A stretch of 64,000 bases of DNA from Candidatus Sysuiplasma superficiale (GTDB lineage: Archaea; Thermoplasmatota; Thermoplasmata; Sysuiplasmatales; Sysuiplasmataceae), in the NCBI GenBank assembly GCA_019720975.1, contig JAGVSJ010000003.1, positions 1 to 64,000 on the forward strand, in the 5' to 3' direction. The translations under genes and the position numbers were made by a program. The notes below the pieces were generated by a model. It was not told where the DNA came from. It did no database searches and saw only the letters and a list, made by a program, of their open reading frames with translations. The number at the start of each line of letters is the position of its first letter. Position 1 is the stretch's first letter. This document shows positions 35,096 to 44,084 of the stretch, one piece after another.

Positions 35096-36289
35096 TTATA
35101 TCAGATCTTCGAATTCAGCAACAAGTTCAGGGTACTTCATTCTCACAGCTGTCAGTATCTCCTTCGTCGACAGGTTCTCCATCGGGACGGAAGAGAGGGC
35201 ATCTATCAGCTTGTCCAGTGTCTCATCATCAAGCGTGATCAGTTTCTCCTTTGCCATGTAGTCCCTGTACAGCTTCTCTTCAAGAAGCCCTCTCCATCCC
35301 TCCTCATAGCGCTGCAGATACTCCGACGAAACATCACCTGCAGCCACGGCCTCGGCTGCAACCCTTCCGCAAACGCTCCCCGCTATGACACCGTTGCTTA
35401 TACCTCCACCGGTAAGCGGGTCGATCATCCTTGCCGCGTCACCGACAAGCATAACCCCGTCTGCAACAACGCTGTCGAGCGGGGCGCTTACGGAAACACC
35501 TCCACTTACCGTTTCAAGTATGTCAGCATTCCTGAAACGGCTGTCTCTCTCAATGAATGCATCAAGATAGTCCTTTGCCTCGCTGGGTCCCCTGATGCGT
35601 GAAAGCAGAAGGCCAATGCCAACATTTGCGACATGGTCACTCTTGGGGAAAATCCAGACGTATCCCCCCGGAGCCACGGAGCCTATGTAGAAGTCAGTGA
35701 ACCTCCTGTCAAGATCCAGGCCAGTCATCCTGTACTGAAGATTTGAGGTGGTATCCCTCGTCTTCAGGTTTGTGTTTATGCCGGCCCATCTTGCCACTTG
35801 CGATTCAAAGCCGTCCGCACCTATGACCAGTTTTGAACGTATATCATGGTATTCCCCCATCCGCCTCACTGTTACACCGGATATCGCGCCGTCATCACGC
35901 AGCAGTGCAGTGACGGACGTCTTTGTCGATATCTCAGCGCCGGCTCTTGCAGCAAGCGTAGCCAGATGCTTGTCGAATGCATCCCTCTCTATGACGGCCC
36001 CGACCTCATCTCCCGCATTCTTTGCGTCGATGAGCAGGTGCTTCCCGGAAGGTCCGAAGATCCTTGCACCTGTTACCTGATTCACGAACCAGCTTGGATC
36101 AGGCTTTATGTCGACGTGCCTGAATATCTCCATGGAAACGCCCTCACCGCACCGGACCGGCGAGCCTATCTCCTGTCTCTTTTCAATGAGCAGGACATCG
36201 GCACCGTGCATGGCTGCGTACCGGGCAGCAGTGCTTCCTGCAGGTCCGGCACCGACAACAATCACGTCGTATTCATCTCTGAAGAACAT
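35096..36289 (-). CDS. Geranylgeranyl reductase family flavoprotein (archaeal lipid saturation)
   Basis: FAD enzyme that reduces the double bonds of geranylgeranyl chains in archaeal ether lipids. The 397-residue protein has the dinucleotide-binding VIVVGAGPAGSTAA, the PVRCGEGV motif diagnostic of this family (CGEG), the LVIGADGF strand and GDAARMIDPLTGGGISNG that binds FAD. A YVWIFPKSD segment is the substrate-pocket YxWxFPK/G motif. The ATG at 36289 is preferred to the upstream TTG. The ferredoxin gene just upstream on the same strand probably supplies electrons, as shown for a Methanosarcina pair. Confidence 0.92.
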   Translation of the reverse strand: MFFRDEYDVIVVGAGPAGSTAARYAAMHGADVLLIEKRQEIGSPVRCGEGVSMEIFRHVDIKPDPSWFVNQVTGARIFGPSGKHLLIDAKNAGDEVGAVIERDAFDKHLATLAARAGAEISTKTSVTALLRDDGAISGVTVRRMGEYHDIRSKLVIGADGFESQVARWAGINTNLKTRDTTSNLQYRMTGLDLDRRFTDFYIGSVAPGGYVWIFPKSDHVANVGIGLLLSRIRGPSEAKDYLDAFIERDSRFRNADILETVSGGVSVSAPLDSVVADGVMLVGDAARMIDPLTGGGISNGVIAGSVCGRVAAEAVAAGDVSSEYLQRYEEGWRGLLEEKLYRDYMAKEKLITLDDETLDKLIDALSSVPMENLSTKEILTAVRMKYPELVAEFEDLI

Positions 36290-36365
36290 GCGCACACCGG
36301 CAGGCAGCAATCATGTGTCTGAAGCACTTAATCTTTTCAGCACAGTCATCTGCAATCCGTCAGGT

Positions 36366-36560
36366 TCAGGCAGGTATCTTGATTCCCCTTGTCCTGATGA
36401 GGGAGAGAGCACCCACTGGGCACGCCCTGACGCAAAGACCGCAGTCAGTGCAGTCGTCATTAAAATCAAGTATGACCTCGTTCAGGTAAATTGCGTTTGC
36501 CGGACACGCTCCGACACAGGCACCGCAATGCATGCATTTGTCATCGTTCAGTTCTATCAA
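36366..36560 (-). CDS. 2[4Fe-4S] ferredoxin
   Basis: A 64-residue protein with two CxxCxxCxxxCP clusters: CMHCGACVGACP and CTDCGLCVRACP. It is the standard low-potential dicluster ferredoxin. The gap of about 75 nt to the geranylgeranyl reductase gene and the shared orientation suggest it is that enzyme's electron donor. Confidence 0.95.
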   Translation of the reverse strand: MIELNDDKCMHCGACVGACPANAIYLNEVILDFNDDCTDCGLCVRACPVGALSLIRTRGIKIPA

Positions 36561-36680
36561 TGCAATACCTCAGCCGACATTATTCGCTCAAGTATTAAAC
36601 ACTGATCATCCGGCCTTCTGAAGAATCAATGGGTTCCTCTGCTCACTGTTTCATAATCCAGCCATCACTGAACCGCTGAA

Positions 36681-36691
36681 TAAGTTTAAAT
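36681..36691 (+). promoter_or_regulatory. TATA box of the TrmB-family gene
   Basis: TAAGTTTAAAT lies about 30-35 nt before the ATG at 36720, implying a leader of at most a few nucleotides. Confidence 0.55.
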
Positions 36692-36695
36692 CACC

Positions 36696-36714
36696 TGTAG
36701 CCATTGGTGCTACA
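36696..36714. promoter_or_regulatory. Inverted repeat TGTAGC-N7-GCTACA, candidate TrmB operator
   Basis: Perfect 6-bp arms with a 7-nt spacer sit exactly between the TATA box and the start codon of a TrmB-family regulator. Binding there would block RNA polymerase recruitment or entry. This is the usual position for archaeal negative autoregulation. Confidence 0.5.
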
Positions 36715-36719
36715 AACAT

Positions 36720-37493
36720 ATGAATCTTATAAAACTGCTTGGCGAAAATCTCGATGAGCTCAGGAAGGAATATGAAAGCGTGATTGCTGTTCTCAGAAAC
36801 TGTGGGCTGTCCGAATACGAGGCACGTTCGTACATGGCTCTTGTTGTGCTGAATTTCGGTACTCCGCAGAGGGTGGCAGAAGTGGCCCAGATACCTCGCA
36901 CCTCTGCCTACAAGGCGCTCACGCTTCTTGAGAGCAAGGGATATGCCACCTCCACCCAGGGAAAACCCCGCGTCTTCCAGCCGGAGGATCCGCTCTCCAA
37001 AGGGGATGAGGTCGCAGAACAGATCAGGGAGGCGTTCAGGAAACTGTCGCTTGTCAGCGGCATGCTCAGCGAGAAGGGTGTCCCGCAGCTTATCTATACA
37101 ATAGTGGGGCAGGAAAAGGTGATGGAGAAAATAGCTGAACTGATCGATTCATCAACAACAAGGTTCATAATATCGACACCAGCGATAAGGGAAATACGAA
37201 AGAGGATAGGGAAGAAATTCTCTGATGCGAAGAAGAGAGGCGTCCTCATAACAGTGATCACAGCCCCTTCCGTGAAACTGCCCGATCACACGGATAGTTA
37301 CCGTGTCACAGAACTGCTTGCGACTGACATTGTAAGTGATGGGAAGAAGGCCCTGATAGCTGCGCCTGATCTCAATGCATGCGGTTTCACTGACAACGAG
37401 TCATTGGCAGAGCACCTTGAATCCTTTCTCAGGATGCTGACGACAAAACTTGCGATACGTCCGCCTGCATCGGATGCAGAGCAGTCAGCCTGA
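36720..37493 (+). CDS. TrmB family transcriptional regulator
   Basis: The 257-residue protein has the N-terminal TrmB winged helix (LRNCGLSEYEARSYMALVVLN...VAEVAQIPRTSAYKALTLLESKGYA), with recognition helix around RTSAYKALTLLE, then a short coiled linker and the C-terminal phospholipase D-like/sugar-binding domain of TrmB proteins (SSTTRFIISTPAIREI...GVLITVITAP). TrmB regulators control sugar uptake and metabolism genes in archaea. Here neighbours are a helicase (convergent, 9-bp overlap) and the ferredoxin gene (divergent). A palindrome in its own promoter suggests autoregulation. Confidence 0.88.
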   Translation: MNLIKLLGENLDELRKEYESVIAVLRNCGLSEYEARSYMALVVLNFGTPQRVAEVAQIPRTSAYKALTLLESKGYATSTQGKPRVFQPEDPLSKGDEVAEQIREAFRKLSLVSGMLSEKGVPQLIYTIVGQEKVMEKIAELIDSSTTRFIISTPAIREIRKRIGKKFSDAKKRGVLITVITAPSVKLPDHTDSYRVTELLATDIVSDGKKALIAAPDLNACGFTDNESLAEHLESFLRMLTTKLAIRPPASDAEQSA

Positions 37494-39059
37494 ATTCTTC
37501 ATGGACCTGACGATCCTTGTCATTTTCCTTTCCCTCTTCCGGCTCGCACGGAAATAGGCCTCATCCCTGGTGCCCGAGGCAACAAGTATCACAACCCTGC
37601 CAAAGGAGCTTCTTCCAGTTCTTCCCTTCCTCTGTATGTACCTTATCTCGCTCGGAATCGGTTCGTAGAAGACAACAAGATCAACATCCGGCACGTCTAT
37701 TCCCTCTTCGCCTATGCTGCTCGCGAGAAGCACGCTGAATTTGCCCGCAGCGAAATCTGTTATTGTCTTCTTCTGTTCCTTCTGGCTCATTCCCCTTTCG
37801 CTTCCCCGATCAGACTGCCCGATGAATTTTGCAAACCTTATCCCCTTTTCAGAGAGATGCGCGGATATGCTCTCTATCGTGTCCCGGTACTGTGTGAAGA
37901 CCATTATCAGGCTGTCAGGTTTAAGCTCCAGCTGTTCAGATATCACATCGTTCAGCGCCTCAATCTTCGGGTGTGAAATACCGCTCTGTTCGCTCAACAT
38001 CTCCAGAACAGCCTTTGTCCTCTTATCATTCAGAAATCCGCGTTCGACCCTGCTCAGCTTTTCGGAGGATGACATTCTCTCAAGGTACAGTTTGAGCGGC
38101 ACTATGCCCTGCGTCTCCAGCAATTCAGAACAGTGGTAAGCGTGCATTGCGACAACGCTGTTGTGCATTGCGCCGAAGAGATAGCCGCTCTTCTTTTTCC
38201 TGCCCATTATTGCCGCTCTCACTGATAGAAGATCCTTCCTCGAGACAAGGTTCGCCTTCTTGTATCTGAGGAAGCCCATCTTCTGCAGTTTCACTATCTT
38301 CTCATGCAGAAGATCATCTATTGGCCCGAGAAGGGCGTTCATCTCCTCGCTTAGCTCCACCCTGACAACCTCCTCCTTCACGCTCTTGACGTAATCTTCC
38401 ACGTCGATGTCGAGCCTTTCCCTTATCTCGACTCTCTCTATGCTCAGCGCCGCCAGAATGTCCTCAATCTTGCTCCTCTTCGAACCTGGTGAAGCTGTCA
38501 GTCCGAGTATCCTTGCACCGCTTTCATGGCAGGCCTTCGCAACGTTGACATACGAATAGTTGCCCACAGCCCTATGCGCTTCATCAAAGATGCAGAGCGC
38601 CACGCCGGACAGATCGTAGATACCCTCCCTGAGATCATTCTCAACTGACTGTGGCGTGGAAAAGATTACTGTCTTCGACTCCCAGAGCCTCTTCCTCTCA
38701 TCCGAACTTACGGATCCTGTGAAGAGAGCGAACGATTTCAGCACGAATTTTCTGCTGAATGTTTCGAGATGCTGCATGACCAGCGGTCTCGTAGGTGCAA
38801 GGAAGAGCACCTTCTTCCCTCCCAGCCTTAGCATTTCGGCTGCGGCTATCAGTGCAATCAGCGTCTTCCCCAGACCCGTGGGTATCACGACCAGCAGGTT
38901 ACTGTCCACAGCGGCCTTTGCGAGTTCGACCTGGAATTCCCTGTATTCAACTTCCCTTGGCTCTATGTAGGGATGAGAGAGGAATCCTTCCGCCTCCTCA
39001 ATACCTCTGCTCCTGTCTATCTCAGTAAAGTCAAAAAGTGTGGACTGCCCCTTCTGCAC
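37485..39059 (-). CDS. Hef-like superfamily 2 DNA helicase (no nuclease domain)
   Basis: The 524-residue protein is the helicase half of Hef/FANCM. Motif I is PTGLGKTLIAL, motif Ia APTRPLV, motif II FDEAHRAVGNY, motif III LTASPGSKR, and the second RecA domain carries MVFTQYRDT, LASSIGEEGIDVPDVDLVVFYEP and QRKGRTGR. Full-length euryarchaeal Hef is about 750 residues with an ERCC4 nuclease at the C-terminus; that domain is absent here. It would process stalled replication forks. The start is 2 nt after the NDP-sugar pyrophosphorylase gene. Confidence 0.9.
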   Translation of the reverse strand: MQKGQSTLFDFTEIDRSRGIEEAEGFLSHPYIEPREVEYREFQVELAKAAVDSNLLVVIPTGLGKTLIALIAAAEMLRLGGKKVLFLAPTRPLVMQHLETFSRKFVLKSFALFTGSVSSDERKRLWESKTVIFSTPQSVENDLREGIYDLSGVALCIFDEAHRAVGNYSYVNVAKACHESGARILGLTASPGSKRSKIEDILAALSIERVEIRERLDIDVEDYVKSVKEEVVRVELSEEMNALLGPIDDLLHEKIVKLQKMGFLRYKKANLVSRKDLLSVRAAIMGRKKKSGYLFGAMHNSVVAMHAYHCSELLETQGIVPLKLYLERMSSSEKLSRVERGFLNDKRTKAVLEMLSEQSGISHPKIEALNDVISEQLELKPDSLIMVFTQYRDTIESISAHLSEKGIRFAKFIGQSDRGSERGMSQKEQKKTITDFAAGKFSVLLASSIGEEGIDVPDVDLVVFYEPIPSEIRYIQRKGRTGRSSFGRVVILVASGTRDEAYFRASRKRERKMTRIVRSMKNSG

Positions 39060-39061
39060 GC

Positions 39062-40042
39062 CTACTGCGATTGATTCACCAATATTTGATTGTCGCTGCT
39101 TGTTCCGTCAGTAACCTCTGTGCCGGGACCTATTATAGAATTGGTTATCTCGCATCCCTTTCCGATTACAGCCCCTCTCATCAATGTGCTTCTCTTCACC
39201 ACACATCCCTCTGAAACAGCACACTTTTCCTCGATGTATGTATTCGGGCCTATTCTCGATCCTCTGACAACGGCTCCTCTTTCAATGCCCACAGGCCTGC
39301 TTATGACGCAACCTTCCACCCTTGCGCCGTTCCTGACAACCCCCGCCTCGCCCGACACCAGTATCTCTTGGGCCGTGAGGTATGAGTCAAGCGAACCGCA
39401 GTCCACCCAGTAGCCGCTGAATCTGAAACCGTAAAGCCCCCTTCCTGAAATTGATGGGAAGACCTCCTTTTCCATTGAGCTTGAGTGGCTGTCCATGTAA
39501 TCGAAAACCCTGTCGTTCATTACGTAGGTCCCCGCGTTTATGAGCCTGCTGAAAGCATCCTCCCTCTTCGGCTTTTCCTTGAATTCTGTTATCTGCATGT
39601 CCTGTCCGAGTCTCACTATGCCGAAGTTTTCAGGGTTGTCGACCTCCCAGAGTGATATTGTCGCGATGCCTCCGCATTTCCTGTGGAAAGTGAACATTTC
39701 ATTGACAGGTAGGGAATTGATGACGTCGCCATTGAGCACAATAAAATCGCCTTCGAGCCTGTTTCTCAAACTCCAGAGGGCCCCTGCTGTGCCCAGCGGC
39801 TTTTCCTCAGCGATGACATTCACAGCGAGACCATTAATGCCTTTCCCGTTGAAATGCGATCGTATGTCCTGAGCCCTGTAGCCTGCGGCAATGAAAGCTT
39901 CATCGACAAAGGAGGGGAGCGATGCCAGCACCCTGTCAATCATGGGGATGCCGGCGATACGCACCAGAGGCTTGGGTGTTGACAGAGTGAGCGGTCTCAG
40001 CCTGGTACCGAACCCGCCGGCAAGAACCACAGCACTGACCAA
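39062..40042 (-). CDS. NDP-sugar (mannose-1-phosphate guanylyltransferase-like) pyrophosphorylase
   Basis: The 326-residue protein couples sugar-1-phosphate to a nucleotide. It starts VVLAGGFGTRLRPLTLSTPKPLV, the signature of the family, with FIVLNGDVIN (metal aspartate) and EFKEKPKREDAF. After about residue 230 come hexapeptide repeats of a left-handed beta-helix (GARVEGCVI..GAVVRGSRIGPNTYIEEKC..GAVIGKGCEIT). Nucleotide and sugar cannot be fixed; GDP-mannose or a glucose/thymidylyl type are both possible. It lies between lsm (38-nt gap) and the Hef-like gene (2-nt gap). Confidence 0.9.
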   Translation of the reverse strand: MVSAVVLAGGFGTRLRPLTLSTPKPLVRIAGIPMIDRVLASLPSFVDEAFIAAGYRAQDIRSHFNGKGINGLAVNVIAEEKPLGTAGALWSLRNRLEGDFIVLNGDVINSLPVNEMFTFHRKCGGIATISLWEVDNPENFGIVRLGQDMQITEFKEKPKREDAFSRLINAGTYVMNDRVFDYMDSHSSSMEKEVFPSISGRGLYGFRFSGYWVDCGSLDSYLTAQEILVSGEAGVVRNGARVEGCVISRPVGIERGAVVRGSRIGPNTYIEEKCAVSEGCVVKRSTLMRGAVIGKGCEITNSIIGPGTEVTDGTSSDNQILVNQSQ

Positions 40043-40080
40043 CCGGATCGCATCTCCTGATGTTCAGCAGTCTTTCAGTT

Positions 40081-40293
40081 TCACGGCGATATGCAGACGA
40101 CGTTGTTTCCTCTTAGTATGACAGAACCTATCTTTCTTGTCTGTTCCGCAGTTCTTTCTTCAGTGTCCTCAAGCACAACATTCATGAACTCATCGTATCC
40201 GATGAGCCTCCCCTCCAGGACACGGCTGTCCTTGAGCGTGAGGGTAACACGCTTGTTGAGCGATTTCTCAAGCAGCGCCAATGGCATTACCAT
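40081..40293 (-). CDS. Sm-like archaeal protein (Lsm)
   Basis: A 70-residue Sm-fold protein that forms heptameric rings binding U-rich RNA. The Sm1 motif appears as VTLTLKDSRVLEGRLIGYDEFMNVVLEDTEE and the Sm2 motif as IGSVILRGNNVVCI. In many archaea lsm precedes rpl37e; here that gene is missing and a sugar pyrophosphorylase follows. The ATG at 40287 is a second possible start. Confidence 0.94.
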   Translation of the reverse strand: MVMPLALLEKSLNKRVTLTLKDSRVLEGRLIGYDEFMNVVLEDTEERTAEQTRKIGSVILRGNNVVCISP

Positions 40294-40440
40294 AAAATAA
40301 CCATTTGATTAACATTGCTTCTCAATTTAATCCTTTCGCTGAACACATGCAACTTTTCGATGCAATAAAGTTTCAGAGGAAATTAAGAGGTTTCAAAGGC
40401 GTTTCTGCATCTCACAGGAGTATTCCTTGCGTTTGCAGGC

Positions 40441-42084
40441 TCAGTATTCGTCTCCGCCCATTCCGCCGGGTCCCTGTCCGCCTTTCGGTGGCGTGAGATC
40501 CTTTGCCTTTGCCGCAATCACGTCATCTATCTTCAGTATCATGACCGCTGCATCAGTAGCTGAGTGTATTGCCTGTCTTCCAACCCGTATGGGCTCGATT
40601 ACCTTTTCCTTCTTCATGTCTCCGACCTTACCGGTGATGACGTTCACGCCAGCGGAGACCTGTCCGTTCTTGTGCGCCTTCCTTATGTCGATCAGTATAT
40701 CTATGGGGTCAAGACCTGCGTTCTCGGCAAGTGTTGTCGGAACAACTTCAAGCGCCTCGGCATATGCCTCTATGGCTATCTGCTCCCTGCCTCCGACGGA
40801 TGTTGCGTAGTCTCTCAGCTTCAGTGCAAGCTCGGTGGCAGCTGCTCCGCCGCCGTATGTCATTCTCCCGTCCTCGATTGCAACCGATACGACACTGGTC
40901 GCATCTACGAGAGAGCGTTCAATCTCATCGACCACATGTTCTGTTCCTCCCCTTATGAGGACAGAGACTGCCTTCGGGTTCTTGCATCCTGTCACGAAAG
41001 TCATCCTGTCATCAAGAACCTTCCTTTCCTCAACTGACTGAGCGTTGCCCAGGTCAGCGGATGTGAGATCGTCAATGCGGCTTATGATGTTCGCGCCGGT
41101 GGCCTTGGAAAGCTTCTCCATATCCGATTTCTTGACCCTCTTCACCGCATATATCTTCTCCTTTGACAGGTAGTGGGCTGCCAGATCGTCAATACCTTTC
41201 TGGCAGAAGACAACGTTGGCACCGCTGTTCTTTACCTTTTCCACCATCCGCCTGATCATGTTTTCCTCCTCATTCAGGAACTGCTGAAGTTTGGAGGGGT
41301 CTGTGATCTCGATCTTCGCATCTATCTCAGTCTTCTTGATCTCGAGTGCAGCGTCAAGGAGTGCGATCTTCGCCTTTTCCACCTGTTTCGGCATGGCAGT
41401 GTGGGCGGCCTCCTTGTCGACTATAATGCCGGATATTAGCTCCGTTTCGTCTATGCTCGCACCGTGCTTCTTTACGAACTGTATGTTGTCGTCGTCAACG
41501 ATATATTTGCCATCCCTCTCCTCTGCCACAGCTGTCACGGCATCGACAGCTACCTTTGCCAGCACATCCATGGAGCTGCTTGCGCTCTTGCTGTACATGG
41601 CTGTCTTTGCAATATCCATCAGCACATCCTTGTCCTTCACTGAAACGGGAAGCGATATCTTCTCCAGGAATTCAACAGCCTTTGCCTCAGCCATCCTGTA
41701 GCCCTTGATTATCACTGTAGGATGCACATTCTGGTCAATGAGCGATTCTGCCTTCTTCAGGAATTCGCCTGCCAGGACCACCGATGTTGTTGTTCCGTCA
41801 CCGGCCTCCTCGTCCTGGGTCTTTGCAACCTCTATAATCATCTTTGCGGCGGGGTGTTCCACCTCAAGCTCCTTGAGTATGGTAACACCATCGTTTGTTA
41901 TGGTAACATCACCCAGGCCGCCAACTAGCATCTTGTCCATTCCCCTCGGTCCAAGCGTTGTCCTGACTGCATCCGCAATTGCTTTTGCTGCAGCGATATT
42001 CTCGAACTGCGCTCCCTTTCCTTTCTCCCTTCTCGTTCCTTCCTTCAAAACCAGTATTGGTGTATTTCCTGCCTGTCCTATCAT
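40441..42084 (-). CDS. Thermosome subunit (group II chaperonin)
   Basis: ATP-driven folding chamber subunit of 547 residues. Diagnostic motifs: [22 protein letters not shown], the ATPase [17 protein letters not shown], and the C-terminal [14 protein letters not shown] with IDDVIAA; the tail [12 protein letters not shown] is the flexible glycine-rich end. The track's ORF runs 71 codons upstream, but the ATG at 42084 gives [20 protein letters not shown], the usual start, with GGGG about 9 nt upstream. A TATA box at 42171-42184 implies a leader of about 70 nt. One subunit only is in this window. Confidence 0.97.
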   Translation of the reverse strand: MIGQAGNTPILVLKEGTRREKGKGAQFENIAAAKAIADAVRTTLGPRGMDKMLVGGLGDVTITNDGVTILKELEVEHPAAKMIIEVAKTQDEEAGDGTTTSVVLAGEFLKKAESLIDQNVHPTVIIKGYRMAEAKAVEFLEKISLPVSVKDKDVLMDIAKTAMYSKSASSSMDVLAKVAVDAVTAVAEERDGKYIVDDDNIQFVKKHGASIDETELISGIIVDKEAAHTAMPKQVEKAKIALLDAALEIKKTEIDAKIEITDPSKLQQFLNEEENMIRRMVEKVKNSGANVVFCQKGIDDLAAHYLSKEKIYAVKRVKKSDMEKLSKATGANIISRIDDLTSADLGNAQSVEERKVLDDRMTFVTGCKNPKAVSVLIRGGTEHVVDEIERSLVDATSVVSVAIEDGRMTYGGGAAATELALKLRDYATSVGGREQIAIEAYAEALEVVPTTLAENAGLDPIDILIDIRKAHKNGQVSAGVNVITGKVGDMKKEKVIEPIRVGRQAIHSATDAAVMILKIDDVIAAKAKDLTPPKGGQGPGGMGGDEY

Positions 42085-42170
42085 AATTTTACCCCTTTGT
42101 TCGGATATTGTGCTGGCCTGCCTGTTGAATGGCAGGCAAGTTCGCTGATTGAAAGTTGTTAAGTAAGCAC

Positions 42171-42184
42171 TTCTATAAAAATAC
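42171..42184 (-). promoter_or_regulatory. TATA box of the thermosome gene
   Basis: GTATTTTTATAGAA on the minus strand, about 90 nt before the start codon, is the best TATA box in this interval and supports the shorter start. Confidence 0.5.
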
Positions 42185-42293
42185 TTCGGTTGCTTCTTCC
42201 ATTTCAACTGCAGTCGCCACATACCCCCGGCTAAAGCGCCGGTGCGTTTATGTCTGCGCGGCTGCGGCAATTGCAGGAGAGGAGGCGAGTCTC

Positions 42294-42878
42294 TCACAGC
42301 CTGAACACTTCCACTATGCCTGTGTCAATCATCTTCACCGCCTTTTTCCTCATCAACCCAAGATCAAAGCATTCGTACATCTTCTCTTCCCCATTCAGCA
42401 GGGAGAGAGCCCTGCCTAACATTCCAATTGCAGTCTGCATCTCATTCTTCTGGTAATGCACATAGGCTGCTGCGTACAGTATTATGCCCTGCAGGATCTG
42501 CCTCTCCCTCCCGGCAGCCTTCCTCCACAACCCTTCTACCATCTCATGAACCTCCCAGAAGCGTTCCTCGTTGAACAGCCTTCTTGCTTCCTCCATGACC
42601 TGAGCTGCCGTCCTCTCATCCCTCTTTTCAACGGACAGTATGTCATAGCTTAGCACCTTTCCTATACCTGACAGTATTCTCCTGCCCCTTTCAGCACTCT
42701 CGGTATCGGGCGCAAAGAAATCAACCTCAACTGCAATTCCTGTAATGCGCGAACTGTTCACTCTGCACCCTGCGCTTCCCAGTGCGGCAACAAGCCTCTG
42801 TCGCAAAGGCCTGTACTGTGATACGTCCAGATGGCCTGAGTTCTCAATTCTTACCAGATAACGAAGTCCCTTTCTCAT
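42294..42878 (-). CDS. DUF309 family protein with an N-terminal alpha/beta domain
   Basis: 194 residues. The C-terminal half has the DUF309 signature EARRLFNEERFWEVHEMVEGLWRKAAGRERQILQGIILYAAAYVHYQKNE, a helical bundle with conserved EVHE and LQG...AAA.VH. The first 85 residues (YLVRIENSGHLDV...VEVDFFAPDTE) form a separate beta-alpha-beta-like unit that I do not recognise. Function is unknown for the family. It is upstream of the thermosome gene on the same strand. Confidence 0.83.
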   Translation of the reverse strand: MRKGLRYLVRIENSGHLDVSQYRPLRQRLVAALGSAGCRVNSSRITGIAVEVDFFAPDTESAERGRRILSGIGKVLSYDILSVEKRDERTAAQVMEEARRLFNEERFWEVHEMVEGLWRKAAGRERQILQGIILYAAAYVHYQKNEMQTAIGMLGRALSLLNGEEKMYECFDLGLMRKKAVKMIDTGIVEVFRL

Positions 42879-42965
42879 CCCTCCGCTGATGGGCCAGTCG
42901 CCTTATAACAGATGCGTAAAACCACCCGGAAGGATAAGCCCGGATTTGTAAATGAATAAATTTCT

Positions 42966-44084
42966 GTGCAAAACACTCAACATACATATACCTCTTCACC
43001 TTTTTTTGCGCTTATGAGGAAGACACCCGGCGACGGGGCTTATTCCGGCACTCTTGCCAGTGGTTGCAGGCAATGCATAAGGGGTGCCAAGATGGTCCTG
43101 TTCGTAACAGGGCTCTGTGACGTTGGATGTTTCTACTGCCCGGTTTCCTTCAGGAGGGCCAACCATGATGTCGTCTATGCCAATGAAAGGCAGGTATTCG
43201 GCGATGACGACGTCATCGATGAGGCAAGGAGAATGAAAGCACTCGGAACCGGCATAACGGGCGGAGATCCGCTCATGGTTCCGGAAAGGACAGCTCATTA
43301 CATACGTCTCCTGAAGGAGAACTTCGGACCGTCCCACCACATACACCTCTATACCGGCAGGCCCACAATCGGCGCGTTGCAGCCCCTCGCCTCCGCCGGA
43401 CTCGACGAATTGAGGATACATCCTCCCGAGACAACATGGCGCCGCTTCAGGGGAAGCAATTTTGACAGGATGCTAAGAGAAGCACGCAGGCTGGGAATGA
43501 GGGTCGGCATAGAGGTTCCCGCAATACCGGGGTTCGAGAATGATCTCGCCAGTCTCATTACAAGCGCAGCTGAATCAGGGGCCATGTTTGCGAACCTCAA
43601 TGAGCTAGAGATGTCGGAAAGCAATGCCGACAGCCTGAGGGAAAGGGGATTTGAACTCGCAAACGACTACACAAATTCAATAAGCGGCAGCAACGAGATG
43701 GCTCTGAACACCGTCCGCCAGCGTTTTCCGATACCTGTTCATTACTGCCCTTCAGCGTTCAAGGACTCCGTTCAGCTCCGCGGCAGGATAAGACGCACTG
43801 CTTCTGTTGTGAGATGGAGCGGGGAGGTTGTGACGGAAGACGGCACGTTGCTCAAGGCGGTGATTGAAACAGGCAGACCGGAAATATCGATGGCTGAACT
43901 GAGGTCCAGGTTCGGCATCCCTGGCAGATATATTAGAATCAACGAGGAAAAGGGAAGGCTCGAGCTTGCGCCATGGATAGCGGAGGAGATAGCCCCAGCA
44001 GTCAGCGAGAGGATATATCTTGTGGAGGAATACCCCACTGTGGAAAGGACAGAGGTGGAGAGGAGCGAGATCAGGCAACACTGA
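42966..44084 (+). CDS. Radical SAM protein (COG2108-like)
   Basis: 372 residues with GCRQCIRGAKMVLFVTGLCDVGCFYCPVS: the CxxxCxxC cluster motif is CDVGCFYC, and an additional CxxC pair precedes it. The GGDPLMV motif matches GGE-type SAM binding and FDRMLREARRLG lies in the TIM barrel. The C-terminal 100 residues hold a small beta domain (VVRWSGEVVTEDG). This is the arrangement of uncharacterised COG2108 proteins. GTG at 42966 is used; ATG at 43014 is equally credible. The C-terminus converges with nusA (14-bp overlap). Confidence 0.82.
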   Translation: MQNTQHTYTSSPFFALMRKTPGDGAYSGTLASGCRQCIRGAKMVLFVTGLCDVGCFYCPVSFRRANHDVVYANERQVFGDDDVIDEARRMKALGTGITGGDPLMVPERTAHYIRLLKENFGPSHHIHLYTGRPTIGALQPLASAGLDELRIHPPETTWRRFRGSNFDRMLREARRLGMRVGIEVPAIPGFENDLASLITSAAESGAMFANLNELEMSESNADSLRERGFELANDYTNSISGSNEMALNTVRQRFPIPVHYCPSAFKDSVQLRGRIRRTASVVRWSGEVVTEDGTLLKAVIETGRPEISMAELRSRFGIPGRYIRINEEKGRLELAPWIAEEIAPAVSERIYLVEEYPTVERTEVERSEIRQH

